Source: JBCCEJ01 sp039030335
GTDB taxonomy: Bacteria; Pseudomonadota; Gammaproteobacteria; HK1
Reading direction: 5' to 3'
Assembly: GCA_039030335.1 (NCBI GenBank)
Contig: JBCCEJ010000003.1
Location: forward strand, 62,001 to 126,000
DNA length: 64,000 nt
Part shown: positions 1 through 9,754 of the stretch, piece after piece
How the letters are laid out: the number at the start of each line of letters is the position of its first letter
How positions within the stretch are numbered: the stretch's first letter is position 1
Made by a program: the position numbers and the translations under genes
Notes under the pieces: generated by a model
The model's database searches: none
Told to the model about the DNA's origin: nothing
Seen by the model: only the letters and a program-made list of their open reading frames with translations

Positions 1-3000
1 CGTTCGTGCGCCAGCAGCACCGAACCTGCGGTCCGGCCACGCTCGATGCCCTCAGCCAGTTTCTGGGACACGACGCCGACCAGGTCGAGATCATCGAGCA
101 GATCTGGTTCGACGGTACGTCCGACTATCTGGAGCGGAGCTGGGCGGAAGCGCAGGGACTCGCGGTACGGGAGTTTCGCCTGACCTGGGAGTCAGCCCGC
201 GCGCTCATCGACCGCGGCATCCCGTTCGCCGTGGCGACCGTCGAGGCGACATCAGCTCACATGCAGGCGGTGGTCGGCTATCACCCGACGACCGAGACGC
301 TGACGCTGCGTGACCCCACCGATGCGTTTCCGGTCCAGATGTTGGCCGGGGCCGGGCTCGAGTATTACGCGGCCACCGGGCCGCGGGCCATGGTGTTTCT
401 GCCAGTGTCTGAATCCGCGCGTCTGGATGGCCTCGAGTTGCCCGAAGCTGAACTGTTCGATATGCGCTACGAGTTTGCCTCCGCACTGGAGGCGCACGAT
501 CGCATGACCGCAGGGGTATTGCTTGAGTCGCTGCGCGCCGCGCCTGGGGCTGAGCGCCTGACGCTGCTCGCCGAACGCACGCTCGCCCACTACGATGGCG
601 ACAGTGCCAGTCAGGCCCAGGCCATGGAGCGCCTGCGGGCGCTATTTCCCGAAGATCGCAAGGTGGCGGTCTGGCATGAAAGTGCGCTCGAAGCGCTCGA
701 TCTCAGGGAAGAACGCATCGGGGCGCTGGAAGCACTCGTCTCGGACCCGGCCTGCGACCCGTCCCATATTCAAAGCCTCGCCGGACTATTGCGCGACGAT
801 GCCCGCGAATGGCCACGCGTGCGCCGGCTCCTGAAGGGCCTGCTGGCACGGATGCCGATGGACTCGGAAAACTACCTGCAGCTGGCCGCGGTCGAGTGGC
901 AGGAAGGTCAGTACGACACGGCGCTGACGTTGCACCGGATCGCAGCGTGCCTCGGCGATCTGCAGCCACGCTACGTCACGCCGTTCTGGCGTGCGTCGTA
1001 CATGCGCGGCCAAACCGGTGAGGCACTCGAATTTCTGGAGCGCCGGGTTGAACGGTTCGGTCAGCTCGGCCCGCGCCCGGCGATCGAACTCGCGCGTGCC
1101 TATGAGCAGATCGACCGCGACGCGGATGTGCAACAGACCTTGTCCAACGCGCTGGCCGCGCGCCCGGACGACGCAGAGCTGTCGTTGCATCTCGCAGACT
1201 ATCTCGCCCGCACCGGGCGCGGTGAACGTGCACAGGAGTTGCTGGAGGAGGCGCGTGGGCGCACGCACGAGGCAGACTGGCTGCTGACCGCGATAGCCGT
1301 CGCCGAATATCTGGGCGATCGCGAGGCGTCATACCGTCATGCACTGCGCCACCACGAACTGTTGCCGCGCAACGTCAATACGGTTCGCGGCGCCTATCGG
1401 GCGCTGCTCGAGTTCCATGGCCCGGAGGCGGCACTCACGTGGCTGCGCGAGCAGCAACAGCGCTTTGCGCACGACCGGGACATTCACGCTTTTCTGGTCG
1501 AAGAGTTGGCCGACGGCAATCAGGACGAGCGGCTGAGTGCAGTTGACGCGCTGGTCGCGAATCATCCGAGCGATACCTGGGCCCTACGCGAGCGAGCGCT
1601 GGTACTTTCGCGCATGGGCAGAGCCGCAGCCGCTCTGGACGCGTCCGATCAGGCCCTGCAGTTCGGGCCGGCGCAGGCTGCCAGTCATCTGATCAAGGGG
1701 TTCGTGCTGCTACGCGATGGTGCCATCGCCGATGCGCGCAACTGTTTCAAGCAGGCGCTGGCTCTCGACATCGACTGCGGCGACGGCATCAGCTACCTGT
1801 TTCGGAGCAGTCAGAACGCCAGCGAGCGGCGCGATGCCATGCACTTTGTGCAGTCGGAACTCGAACGGCAAGTGGTCTTGGGCGACGGTCTGATGGAGTT
1901 TCAAAACGTAGCGGCCGAATATGTCGATGCGGAAGAACTGTTGACGTTGATGCGCCAGGGCTACGGAGCGCGGCCCGACTTGTGGCAGTCGTCGGTCGCA
2001 TTGACCCGGCAGTTGCGCCAGATGAGCCACCTGGACGAAGCCTTGCGATTGAGCGAGGCGGCCGTCAGACGCTTCGCCACGCTGCCGGTGGTCTGGCGCG
2101 AACACGGGTTGGTGCTGCGTGCCTGCGGCGACACATCGCGCGAGCGCCAGGCGCTCGGCCAGGCCCTGCGCATCAATGCGCATTACCTGCCGGCCGTGCG
2201 TACGCTGGCCGACAGCTACGAGATGACCGCCGAGATCGCCGCGGCCCGCGAACTCGTCGAGGGCGCGCTGCAACGCAGTCCTCTCGACGCCGGGTTGCAT
2301 GCTTACCGCGCCGACTACGCGGAGCGTGGTGGCGATCTGAAACTCGCGATGGCTGCAGTGCTGCGCGCCATCGAGTTGTCGCCGGATTACAACTGGGCCT
2401 GGAATACGCTGGAACGTTGGGCCGAGGAGGCCGGCGATGCGGATCTGCCGCGCCGTACAGCCGAAGCGCTGACCCGGAAATATCCGGGTATTGCCAACAG
2501 TTTCTGGCGTCTGGCGCGCGAGCAGGAAGATCCTGAGACGCGGCTCGATAGTTTGCGTCGGGCACTGTCACTCGATGCCCGCCACCTGCCCAGTCACGAG
2601 CTGCGGGTCGAGATTCTGGTTGACGCAGAGCGCTACGATGAGGCGTTGGCGGCGGTCGACGATCCGGTTTGGGCAGGTTCACCGCCCCGCGAAGTGCGGA
2701 TCTACAAGGCATGGCTGGAGCGCCGCCGCGGCGATTCGGAAGCCGGCTACGCTGAACTCGAGGCCCTTCTGGCTGAAGAACCCAATTTCGAAACAGCCCT
2801 GTACCTACATGCCGACTGGCTGGAGATGGACGAGCGTCTCATCGAGTCGCGTGACGCTTGCCAGCGTCTGGTTGAATTCTCGCCGATGTCGGCGAGGGCG
2901 CATGCCTACCACGGTGATGCCCTACTCAAGACCGAGGAAGACGCGGATGCGCTGGTGGCGTTCCGCCGCGCTTGTGAGCTGCAGCCGGAGTATTCCTTCG

Positions 3001-4052
3001 CGCAGCGGAATCGTTTCAACCTTGCGCTCCGCGCCGGAGAAATCGCCGAAGCGCAGACTTGCCTCGATGTCTGGAAGCTGCACGACTCATCGGCCTACGT
3101 CGCCTACAGCGGAGTACGGCTCGGGTGTGAACGTAAGGATGGGGGGGCTGCCGCCTTTGAAATTCGTCGGCTGGCGACATTGGCTGATGACGATGATGAG
3201 ATCCTGTCCGCGGCGTTCGAACTCTACGCCGAAGTTGCCGGGCCAGACGCGGCCGGTGCGTTATTGACCGAACTTATCGATGACGAAACCTCTGGACGAG
3301 CGGTCGGCTGGTGCTGGGCCGAGCGGGTTGGATCTGCGCGCGACTGGCAGGCCGAGTTGGAACGTCTGAACGTGTTGATGGCACGTGGTCCAGTCGGGCT
3401 TGGCGCGGCTGTGCACTATTTGCGCGCGCTCGGTCAGGGAGGCGATCCCACCTGGGCTGACCGCTTCATCGGTCAACACCGGCCGGCGTTGCGCCGCGAC
3501 ATCGGCACCTGGGCGGCCGTGACCTCCATGTACCGTGACCGCAATGTTCCTGCTGCCGCGCTCGAATGGGCCGACGACTGGCGCGAGCGCGACGACGCCG
3601 GCGCTTCAGACCTGCACCCGCTTGCACTGGCGTGTTGGGAGACGGGCGACTGGAGAGCGGCTCTGGATGTGCATGAGCGTGCGTTGGGGATGACGCCTGA
3701 CTACGTGCGCCCCTACCACGCGCTGCTCGCCAGCCTGGCGTGTGCATACGCTGGCGATGACAAGGCCGCGCGCCACTGGTTACAGGAAACTGGCGACACC
3801 GAACTCACCGATTACTATGAAGCGGCTCGTGGTATTGCCGAGGTTCTGGTGATGGTGGCCTTCGCGAGTGATGCCAGTTTCTCCGCGCGGGCTTGCTACG
3901 CACGTCTGCGCGCTGCGCGCAAACGTAACTCCATACCCAACGATGAGATGTTCAGGCGCTGGTGGCTGCTCGGCGTCGCGCGGACCGCCGAACGACTGGC
4001 GGCTCCATGGCCGCTGTTTGCGAAACGGATCTGGGTTCGAATTCGAAGTTGA
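1..4052 (+). CDS. C39-like cysteine peptidase fused to long TPR array (5' partial)
   Basis: The frame is open to the window edge; the first in-window start candidate is a GTG at 6, but the catalytic region begins at once, so the true start is probably upstream. Residues about 1-110 look like a C39-family papain-like domain: Gln3/Gln4, Cys8 in HRTCGP, His85 in SAHMQAVVGY and Asp103 in LRDP make a complete Cys-His-Asp set. The remaining 1,200 or so residues are helical repeats with TPR character (many A-x-x-x-Y/L-x-x-A-L-x-x-x-P units). Family knowledge: C39-like domains cut peptides, often after double glycine; TPRs bind proteins. Role here is inferred as a protein-processing or scaffold factor. 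It lies more than 9 kb from the peptide cluster, so a link is unproven. No signal peptide can be judged because the N-terminus is missing. Confidence 0.75.
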   Translation, partial: FVRQQHRTCGPATLDALSQFLGHDADQVEIIEQIWFDGTSDYLERSWAEAQGLAVREFRLTWESARALIDRGIPFAVATVEATSAHMQAVVGYHPTTETLTLRDPTDAFPVQMLAGAGLEYYAATGPRAMVFLPVSESARLDGLELPEAELFDMRYEFASALEAHDRMTAGVLLESLRAAPGAERLTLLAERTLAHYDGDSASQAQAMERLRALFPEDRKVAVWHESALEALDLREERIGALEALVSDPACDPSHIQSLAGLLRDDAREWPRVRRLLKGLLARMPMDSENYLQLAAVEWQEGQYDTALTLHRIAACLGDLQPRYVTPFWRASYMRGQTGEALEFLERRVERFGQLGPRPAIELARAYEQIDRDADVQQTLSNALAARPDDAELSLHLADYLARTGRGERAQELLEEARGRTHEADWLLTAIAVAEYLGDREASYRHALRHHELLPRNVNTVRGAYRALLEFHGPEAALTWLREQQQRFAHDRDIHAFLVEELADGNQDERLSAVDALVANHPSDTWALRERALVLSRMGRAAAALDASDQALQFGPAQAASHLIKGFVLLRDGAIADARNCFKQALALDIDCGDGISYLFRSSQNASERRDAMHFVQSELERQVVLGDGLMEFQNVAAEYVDAEELLTLMRQGYGARPDLWQSSVALTRQLRQMSHLDEALRLSEAAVRRFATLPVVWREHGLVLRACGDTSRERQALGQALRINAHYLPAVRTLADSYEMTAEIAAARELVEGALQRSPLDAGLHAYRADYAERGGDLKLAMAAVLRAIELSPDYNWAWNTLERWAEEAGDADLPRRTAEALTRKYPGIANSFWRLAREQEDPETRLDSLRRALSLDARHLPSHELRVEILVDAERYDEALAAVDDPVWAGSPPREVRIYKAWLERRRGDSEAGYAELEALLAEEPNFETALYLHADWLEMDERLIESRDACQRLVEFSPMSARAHAYHGDALLKTEEDADALVAFRRACELQPEYSFAQRNRFNLALRAGEIAEAQTCLDVWKLHDSSAYVAYSGVRLGCERKDGGAAAFEIRRLATLADDDDEILSAAFELYAEVAGPDAAGALLTELIDDETSGRAVGWCWAERVGSARDWQAELERLNVLMARGPVGLGAAVHYLRALGQGGDPTWADRFIGQHRPALRRDIGTWAAVTSMYRDRNVPAAALEWADDWRERDDAGASDLHPLALACWETGDWRAALDVHERALGMTPDYVRPYHALLASLACAYAGDDKAARHWLQETGDTELTDYYEAARGIAEVLVMVAFASDASFSARACYARLRAARKRNSIPNDEMFRRWWLLGVARTAERLAAPWPLFAKRIWVRIRS

Positions 4053-4113
4053 ATCCGATCGCCCCAATCGCGCTCCGACGCGCGCAGGTCAACTTACTTC
4101 GACTCGACTCGGC

Positions 4114-4473
4114 TCAGCGTAAGATGGCGCGCACCATGACAAAGATATCTGAATCGATCTCGGTCGCGCAGTGTTCGAACAGCACCGCGATGTCATCGAG
4201 CGTGTAGTCACCGTCTGGGACAGCGATGGGCGTGCGGTGATCGAACGCCGTTTCTTCGCCATCGTCGATGCGATGGTGGCGGAAGCCTTCGTCGGGGCTC
4301 CACCTGAGCGAGTGCTCGTCGTGTGGCTTGCCATAGCAGATTTCGAATCCAGTCAGTTCCCGGCCGATGCCCTGCCAGACGTAGAGATCCATACTGTCGC
4401 TGGTCCACCAGCGCCGGAGCGGACTCCCGGCGCTTTGTTTGACTTTCGGTATTTCGCGCAGTTGGTGACTCAT
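4114..4473 (-). CDS. Conserved small hypothetical protein (RRWW motif)
   Basis: A 119-residue protein with an ATG start, convergent with the TPR gene. It has a conserved-looking pattern: RRWW followed by DLYVW, then GFEICYGKPHDEHSL and a GFRHHRIDDGEE segment. I recognise this arrangement from uncharacterised proteobacterial proteins but know no family name or function. No membrane segment or signal peptide is visible. An overlapping plus-strand frame (4171-4758) is much less protein-like at its 3' end, so the minus strand is preferred. Function unknown. Confidence 0.6.
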   Translation of the reverse strand: MSHQLREIPKVKQSAGSPLRRWWTSDSMDLYVWQGIGRELTGFEICYGKPHDEHSLRWSPDEGFRHHRIDDGEETAFDHRTPIAVPDGDYTLDDIAVLFEHCATEIDSDIFVMVRAILR

Positions 4474-4763
4474 GTCATGAAGCTTGCCGATTTGCGCCGC
4501 TCCCCGGCACCTCCCACGAAGTGCAGATTCGGGCTTGACTCATCGAGGGGCGCTAAACTATTGCGCAGTCAGCCGCAGGTCTGGTACCAGCGCCGCCGAG
4601 GCGATCAGGTCGTTCGCAGACATAGGACCCGGTCTCGCGATCGCCGCCTGTCACCTTTAGGATCCAGCGGTTCGGTTGGTAATTCGTTGGACTGGACCAC
4701 AGTTTCGGCTTTCTGGGCCCGGAACGACCGGCCCGACTCTGAACAGTATGGTCGCTAAGCCGG

Positions 4764-5237
4764 ATGACGCCAGCTATCAACGCAGCCAAGAAGGCGCGTA
4801 TCACTCATGTAGTGCACCGCTACGAGCACGACCCCCGCGCAGATTCCTACGGGCTCGAGGCGGCCCGGGCACTCGGACAGGAACCTGCCCGTGTATTCAA
4901 GACACTGGTGGCGGATGTTGACGCGCGCGAACTCGTTGTCGCGATCCTGCCGGTCGAGACGCGACTGGATCTGAAAGCGCTCGCCAATGCCTGCCACGCA
5001 AAAAAAGCCACAATGGCCGACCCCGCCAAGGCGGAGCGGGCAACCGGCTACGTCGTTGGCGGTATCAGCCCGCTCGGTCAGAAGCGGCGGCTGCTGACTG
5101 TGATCGACACGTCGGCATCGGCCTACGAGACGATCTACGTGAGCGCCGGACGCCGGGGACTGGAGATCGAGCTGGCGCCAGACGATCTCGCAACACTGAC
5201 CGCCGCCACTTTCGCGCCACTGGCCCGCGGTGAATAA
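4764..5237 (+). CDS. ybaK: YbaK/EbsC-type Cys-tRNA(Pro) deacylase
   Basis: A 157-residue protein, the usual size of the YbaK family. Typical features are the N-terminal YEHDPRADSYGLEAARALG segment, VFKTLVADVD, the ILPVETRLDLKALA region, and GYVVGGISPLGQKRRLLTVID, which carries the conserved Lys and GGxSPxG motif. The family hydrolyses Cys mischarged on tRNA(Pro) in the cytoplasm. The ATG start is consistent with the family N-terminus. It precedes prfC on the same strand with a 153-base gap, so both neighbours serve translation fidelity, though co-transcription is not shown. Confidence 0.93.
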   Translation: MTPAINAAKKARITHVVHRYEHDPRADSYGLEAARALGQEPARVFKTLVADVDARELVVAILPVETRLDLKALANACHAKKATMADPAKAERATGYVVGGISPLGQKRRLLTVIDTSASAYETIYVSAGRRGLEIELAPDDLATLTAATFAPLARGE

Positions 5238-5390
5238 GCCGGGGCTTGCGAGGTCTCATCCCGCAGACGCCGGACCCCTGTACCGGGCTTGGCCCCAGAC
5301 TGCGGGGCGGGACATTGAATTACAGGGAGTTTTGGGCTCCAATGCCGCGCCCTGCGTCGTATCCCGAGGCCCGGCCAGCAAAGCAAGACG

Positions 5391-6965
5391 ATGAGCGCTT
5401 ATCTCGACGAACTGAACAAACGCCGTACATTCGCCATTATCTCGCATCCAGATGCGGGCAAGACCACTCTGACCGAGCAGCTGCTTCTGTTCGGCGGCGC
5501 GATCCAGATGGCCGGAACCGTCAAGGCGCGCAAGGCCGCGCGGCACGCTACGTCCGACTGGATGGAGCTCGAAAAAGAGCGCGGTATCTCCGTGACTTCT
5601 TCGGTCATGCAGTTCCATTACCAGGACACCATTGTCAATTTGCTCGATACACCGGGCCATGGCGACTTCTCGGAAGATACCTACCGGACTTTGACGGCGG
5701 TCGACTCGGCACTGATGGTCGTCGATATCGCCAAGGGCGTGGAAGAACGGACCATCAAGCTGATGGATGTCTGTCGATTGCGCACTACGCCGATCTACAC
5801 GTTTGTGAACAAGATGGATCGCGACGGCCGCGAGCCCATCGATGTGCTCGACGAGATCGAGGACATTCTGAAAATCCGTTGTGCGCCGGTGACCTGGCCG
5901 ATCGGCATGGGCCGGGGCTTCAAGGGCGTCTACCATCTGTACGATGACGTCGTTTATCTGCGCGAGGGGCAGGAACGCGAAGGTGCGGGGCGTCCGGTTG
6001 AAGGCCTGATGAACCCCGATCTGGATGCTGAGCTCGACGGTCTCGCCGACGATCTTCGCGAAGAGATCGAATTGGTGAGAGGCGCCAGCCACGAGCTGGA
6101 TCACGAGGCCTATCTGCGAGGTGAACTCTGCCCGGTGTTCTTTGGATCCGCGCTCAGCAACTTCGGTGTGCAGCAGATGCTCGACAGTTTTGTCGATAAC
6201 GCACCAAAGCCGCAGGGTCGTGAGTCGCGCGATCGCGACGTGAGCCCCGAGGAGCAGAAACTCTCCGGGTTCATATTCAAGATTCAGGCCAACATGGATC
6301 CCGCTCATCACGACCGCGTAGCCTTCATGCGCATCTGCTCCGGGACTTACCGAAAGGGTATGCGCCTCAAGAACAGCCGCACACAAAAGGAAGTACGCGT
6401 GGGCGACGCGATGACATTTTTTGCGCAAGACCGGGAGCATGCCGAGACCGCGTACGCTGGCGACATCATCGGTTTGCACAATCACGGCACGATCAGCATT
6501 GGAGATACGTTCAGCGAAGGAGAAGCGCTGGAATTCGTGGGCATACCGAACTTTGCTCCGGAGCTGTTTCGCCGCGCGCGGCTCGCCGACCCGCTGAAAG
6601 CCAAAGCGCTCAACAAGGGACTCGACCAGCTGTGCGAAGAAGGGGCTACTCAGGTGTTCCGGCCTCTCGTCAGCAACGATGTCATTCTCGGTGCGATCGG
6701 ACCGCTGCAGTTCGATGTCGTCAGTCACCGCCTCAAGCATGAGTACCGTGTCGAGTGCGGATTCGAGTCAGTTGCGGTGGCCACCGCCCGGTGGGTGCAG
6801 TGCGACGATCCGAAGATGCTCGAAGAATTCCGTCGCAGGGCAGCTGACAATCTTGCTCTGGACCACAAAGAAGCACTGGTTTACGTAGCGCCGACGCGGG
6901 TCAATCTGCAGCTTACGATGGAACGCTGGCCCGACATTACGTTCCACGCGACGCGGGAGCAGTAA
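5391..6965 (+). CDS. prfC: Peptide chain release factor 3 (RF3)
   Basis: A 524-residue translational GTPase, close to the usual RF3 length of about 529. The P-loop SHPDAGKTTLTEQLL, switch II DTPGHGDFSEDTY and the G4 motif NKMDRDGR are all present in the N-terminal G domain, followed by EF-Tu-like domain II and the RF3-specific C-terminal domain. RF3 recycles RF1/RF2 from the ribosome after peptide release. It starts at ATG (MSAYLDELNKRRTFAIISHPD) and ends three bases before the next start candidate, suggesting co-transcription with the TAXI gene. Confidence 0.97.
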   Translation: MSAYLDELNKRRTFAIISHPDAGKTTLTEQLLLFGGAIQMAGTVKARKAARHATSDWMELEKERGISVTSSVMQFHYQDTIVNLLDTPGHGDFSEDTYRTLTAVDSALMVVDIAKGVEERTIKLMDVCRLRTTPIYTFVNKMDRDGREPIDVLDEIEDILKIRCAPVTWPIGMGRGFKGVYHLYDDVVYLREGQEREGAGRPVEGLMNPDLDAELDGLADDLREEIELVRGASHELDHEAYLRGELCPVFFGSALSNFGVQQMLDSFVDNAPKPQGRESRDRDVSPEEQKLSGFIFKIQANMDPAHHDRVAFMRICSGTYRKGMRLKNSRTQKEVRVGDAMTFFAQDREHAETAYAGDIIGLHNHGTISIGDTFSEGEALEFVGIPNFAPELFRRARLADPLKAKALNKGLDQLCEEGATQVFRPLVSNDVILGAIGPLQFDVVSHRLKHEYRVECGFESVAVATARWVQCDDPKMLEEFRRRAADNLALDHKEALVYVAPTRVNLQLTMERWPDITFHATREQ

Positions 6966-6968
6966 CGC

Positions 6969-8273
6969 TTGGGCAACCGGGCAGAAAGCCGTGCTGACTG
7001 GTTCAAGGTCTATGGCGGGGCGGCGGCGCTGTGTCTGGTTGTCTTCATCATCGCGTATCAGTTCGTCGAGCCCGCGCCGCCGCGGGAACTCACCATTACG
7101 GCGGGTGATTCGAAAGGTGCCTACTATCGATTCGCCAAACACTATCAGCTGATCCTGGCCCGGGCCGGGATAACGCTGCGCGTCAAGTCCTCGCAGGGTA
7201 CGCAGGACAATCTGGACCGCCTGACGGACCCCAACAGCGGCGTCGATCTCGGTTTGGTGCAAGGCGGCGTAGCGGGGGACGACAAGCGCTACCACCAGCT
7301 GCGTTCACTCGGCAGCCTCTACTACGAGCCACTTTGGATTTTCCATCAGCGGGATCTCGACCCCTCAACGCTGGCCGCGCTAAAGGGCCGCACGATTGCA
7401 GTCGGTTCTGCGGGGAGCGGTACCCGGGCGGTGGTAAGCCGGTTGCTCACCGACAACGGCGTGACGCCCGCGACCGCAACGTACCTCTCGATCGGCGGTG
7501 CTGCGGCCGCTGACGCACTACTGAACGGCGACGTCGAAGTGGCGGCCTTCGTGAGCGCGCCCAGCGCTGAGGCGGTAGCCCGATTACTGAGAAGTGATGC
7601 CGTGACGCTGTTCGCGTTCCGCCGCGCGTCAGCCTATGCGCGCATTTATCCGTATTTGAATCGCGTGACGCTGCCGCGCGGCGCCGTTTCGCTGGAAGAC
7701 GACGTGCCGCGTGCCGACGTGGAGCTACTGGCGCCTGCGGCGACACTGGTCGCGCGCGGCTCGCTACACCCGGCGCTGATCGATCTGCTCCTTCAGGCCG
7801 CCAGCGAAGTGCATGGCAACGGCGACACGTTCGCCGATCGAGGACAGTTTCCGTCTCCCGCCTTGACCGATCTAACCCTGAGTGATGAGGCGCGGCGTTT
7901 CTACGAGTCTGGCCCGCCGTTCTTGCAGCGCTATTTGCCGTTCTGGGCAGCGACGCTGGTCGACCGGCTGAAGGTGCTGATTCTGCCGCTGGTGACAGTG
8001 CTGATTCCGCTGGTCAAGCTCGTACCGCCATTTTATTCGTGGCGCGTGCGCCGGCGCATCTACCGCTGGTATCGGGACGTGCGTGAGATCGAGTCGCAGT
8101 ATCTGGACGCGCCCACGCCTGCGAAGCGTACCGGGAGCCTGGCGGCTCTCGATGCAATCGAGGCGGAGCTGGTGGATTTGAAGGTGCCGTTGGGGGTCGC
8201 GGACGCGTTGTATCATCTGCGAACCCACATTCGCTTCGTGCGCGAGGAACTGGGAAGTGTCGGTGAGCCCTAG
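6969..8273 (+). CDS. TAXI-family TRAP transporter solute-binding protein
   Basis: A 434-residue protein with a TTG start directly after the prfC stop. An N-terminal membrane segment (AAALCLVVFIIAYQFV, about residues 16-31) is followed by the TAXI fold: ELTITAGDSKGAYYRFAKHY, VDLGLVQGG, GRTIAVGSAGSGTRAV and LLNGDVEVAAFV. Near residues 325-355 is a hydrophobic stretch (DRLKVLILPLVTVLIPLVK) followed by a basic cytoplasmic-looking tail, an arrangement seen in membrane-anchored proteobacterial TAXI proteins. No TRAP permease gene is next to it, so the ligand and the partner are unknown. The 3' end overlaps the next gene by 17 bases. Confidence 0.85.
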   Translation: MGNRAESRADWFKVYGGAAALCLVVFIIAYQFVEPAPPRELTITAGDSKGAYYRFAKHYQLILARAGITLRVKSSQGTQDNLDRLTDPNSGVDLGLVQGGVAGDDKRYHQLRSLGSLYYEPLWIFHQRDLDPSTLAALKGRTIAVGSAGSGTRAVVSRLLTDNGVTPATATYLSIGGAAAADALLNGDVEVAAFVSAPSAEAVARLLRSDAVTLFAFRRASAYARIYPYLNRVTLPRGAVSLEDDVPRADVELLAPAATLVARGSLHPALIDLLLQAASEVHGNGDTFADRGQFPSPALTDLTLSDEARRFYESGPPFLQRYLPFWAATLVDRLKVLILPLVTVLIPLVKLVPPFYSWRVRRRIYRWYRDVREIESQYLDAPTPAKRTGSLAALDAIEAELVDLKVPLGVADALYHLRTHIRFVREELGSVGEP

Positions 8274-8760
8274 AACTCACAGGTTGCCGCAGATACCGAT
8301 CGCCTCATCGTTTGGCGGCGAGCTGCTGCTCTCGATCGTGATCGTCATAACGCTGATGACCCTCTTCGTTCCGTATGCGTCGATGTACATCAACAAAGCG
8401 CGGCTGACTCAGATCTTCAGTATCAGCACACATCTGCGCACCGAGTTGGTGACTGACCGAGCGATTCTTGGGGAGTGGCCGGATCGGCCGGCTGGCCAAT
8501 TGCCGGAATTGACGTCGGATTTGCGACTGGAGCGTGTCGTCATGACGGAAGGCAACTTCAATCTGATCTTGAGCGGCGTCGATGCGCGCAAGGAAGAACA
8601 CAACCTGAGCTTTCGACTGGCAGCGAATCCTGAACTCGGAACGTTGATCTGGTATTGCGGCTACGCGAGACCCGATGTCACTGCGCGCGTCGAGATTCCC
8701 GCGATCACGACGGTGCCGGCCGAGTATCTTCCGCCTGTCTGTAGAAGCGCGCAGCTGTGA
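8257..8760 (+). CDS. PilA-like pilin with non-canonical leader
   Basis: A 167-residue protein with a GTG start inside the end of the TAXI gene. It has one N-terminal hydrophobic helix (LLLSIVIVITLMTLFVPYA) continuing into YINKARLTQIF, as in type IV pilins, and a C-terminal region with WYCGYARP and YLPPVCR that matches the C-terminal disulphide loop of PilA-type major pilins. The prepilin cleavage site is aberrant: the sequence around the helix start is SSFGGELLLS, with no G-F-T-L-I-E and no Glu at +5. It could be a minor or degenerate pilin, or one not processed by PilD. It belongs with the next two genes. Confidence 0.65.
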   Translation: MSVSPRTHRLPQIPIASSFGGELLLSIVIVITLMTLFVPYASMYINKARLTQIFSISTHLRTELVTDRAILGEWPDRPAGQLPELTSDLRLERVVMTEGNFNLILSGVDARKEEHNLSFRLAANPELGTLIWYCGYARPDVTARVEIPAITTVPAEYLPPVCRSAQL

Positions 8761-8833
8761 CCGCGCCCGCGCTCGACCCTGTCGACCTGGACGCGCACCC
8801 GGCGTGGCGCGCCACCAATCTTGAACGGAAGCC

Positions 8834-9754
8834 ATGAACGAATCATCCGACCGCGACTTCATCAGCCGGCAGGCCGGGTTTTTACATGCGCGCGGAGAAG
8901 ATCCGACGGAACAACTGGTGACGGTGCTGGGCGCAGACGCCGCGCCGCGCGTCAACGAGGTATTGAATGGAGCGGCCAGCCTGCCAGCTTCGCCGATACT
9001 GGTTCGTGTCGTGTCGACGCTCGAAGAGGCAGGCGTGGCAGCGGCGCGGGCACGGGCGGCCGCCAACCGAATCCAGAACGACGCGGACAGCCTGCTCGTG
9101 CACGCGACAAACGTGTTTCAGGGTGTGCTGACTTACTTGACGATGCTCGCCGTCGTGATGCTGTTGGTGCTGGCGCTGTTCGTCACGGCGGTATTGCCGG
9201 CGTTTGAAACGATCTACCAGGGTTTTGGTGCGTCGTTACCTGGTCTGACTGAATTCGTTACGAGTACGGTTGGTCATGTGGTGCTGCTGAGTGCGCCGCT
9301 CGTGATCGTACTGGTGCTCTGGGTGCTGTTGTTGCAAGGGCGTGCAATCCTGCGCCTGCAGCGCCAGCCCGGTGGCTGGTTTGTACTATTGCCAGTTGTT
9401 GGCGCGCCGTTCCGGACATTCCGGATTTGGCTGCAGGTGATGGTCGCTGACGTCTTGCTGGAGGCGGGTGAATCCACCAGAAGTATCGAAGAACAGGTTC
9501 GGGAAACGGTCGGTTACGAACCGGGTCAGCGCGTCAGACCAGCGTTCGAGTGCATCGGGATGGCGCATCGCCTCGAAACTCAGGCGCAGGAAGTCGAATA
9601 CTGGCGACTGAGTCTCGAAAACGACATGTTGAAAGGATTCGGGCGTGCGCGAGACGCGCTGTCCCTGTTGGTACAGCTGGTGATGGGTGCCGCCGTTGCC
9701 GCACTCGTCGTTTCGATCTATCTGCCACTCTTTGCACTGGGGTCAGTGTTATGA
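8834..9754 (+). CDS. GspF/PilC-like inner-membrane platform protein (single F domain)
   Basis: A 306-residue membrane protein with three hydrophobic stretches, near residues 95-125, 145-168 and 278-303, in the order seen in one type II secretion F domain. Full PilC/GspF proteins are about 400 residues with two such domains; here the N-terminal half is short and degenerate (begins MNESSDRDFISRQAGFLHARG). It is expected to act as the inner-membrane platform of a pilus or pseudopilus. The stop overlaps the following pilin start (ATGA), so the two are translationally coupled. No PilB or PilT ATPase lies nearby. Confidence 0.65.
   Translation: MNESSDRDFISRQAGFLHARGEDPTEQLVTVLGADAAPRVNEVLNGAASLPASPILVRVVSTLEEAGVAAARARAAANRIQNDADSLLVHATNVFQGVLTYLTMLAVVMLLVLALFVTAVLPAFETIYQGFGASLPGLTEFVTSTVGHVVLLSAPLVIVLVLWVLLLQGRAILRLQRQPGGWFVLLPVVGAPFRTFRIWLQVMVADVLLEAGESTRSIEEQVRETVGYEPGQRVRPAFECIGMAHRLETQAQEVEYWRLSLENDMLKGFGRARDALSLLVQLVMGAAVAALVVSIYLPLFALGSVL

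Noticed and set aside
4171..4758. Plus-strand 195-codon frame opposite the RRWW protein
   Set aside because: The minus-strand protein has family-like conserved motifs; this frame has low-complexity, basic composition typical of antisense reading.
5256..6740. 494-codon minus-strand frame under prfC
   Set aside because: It is the antisense shadow of a certain gene, prfC; length arises from GC-rich codon use.
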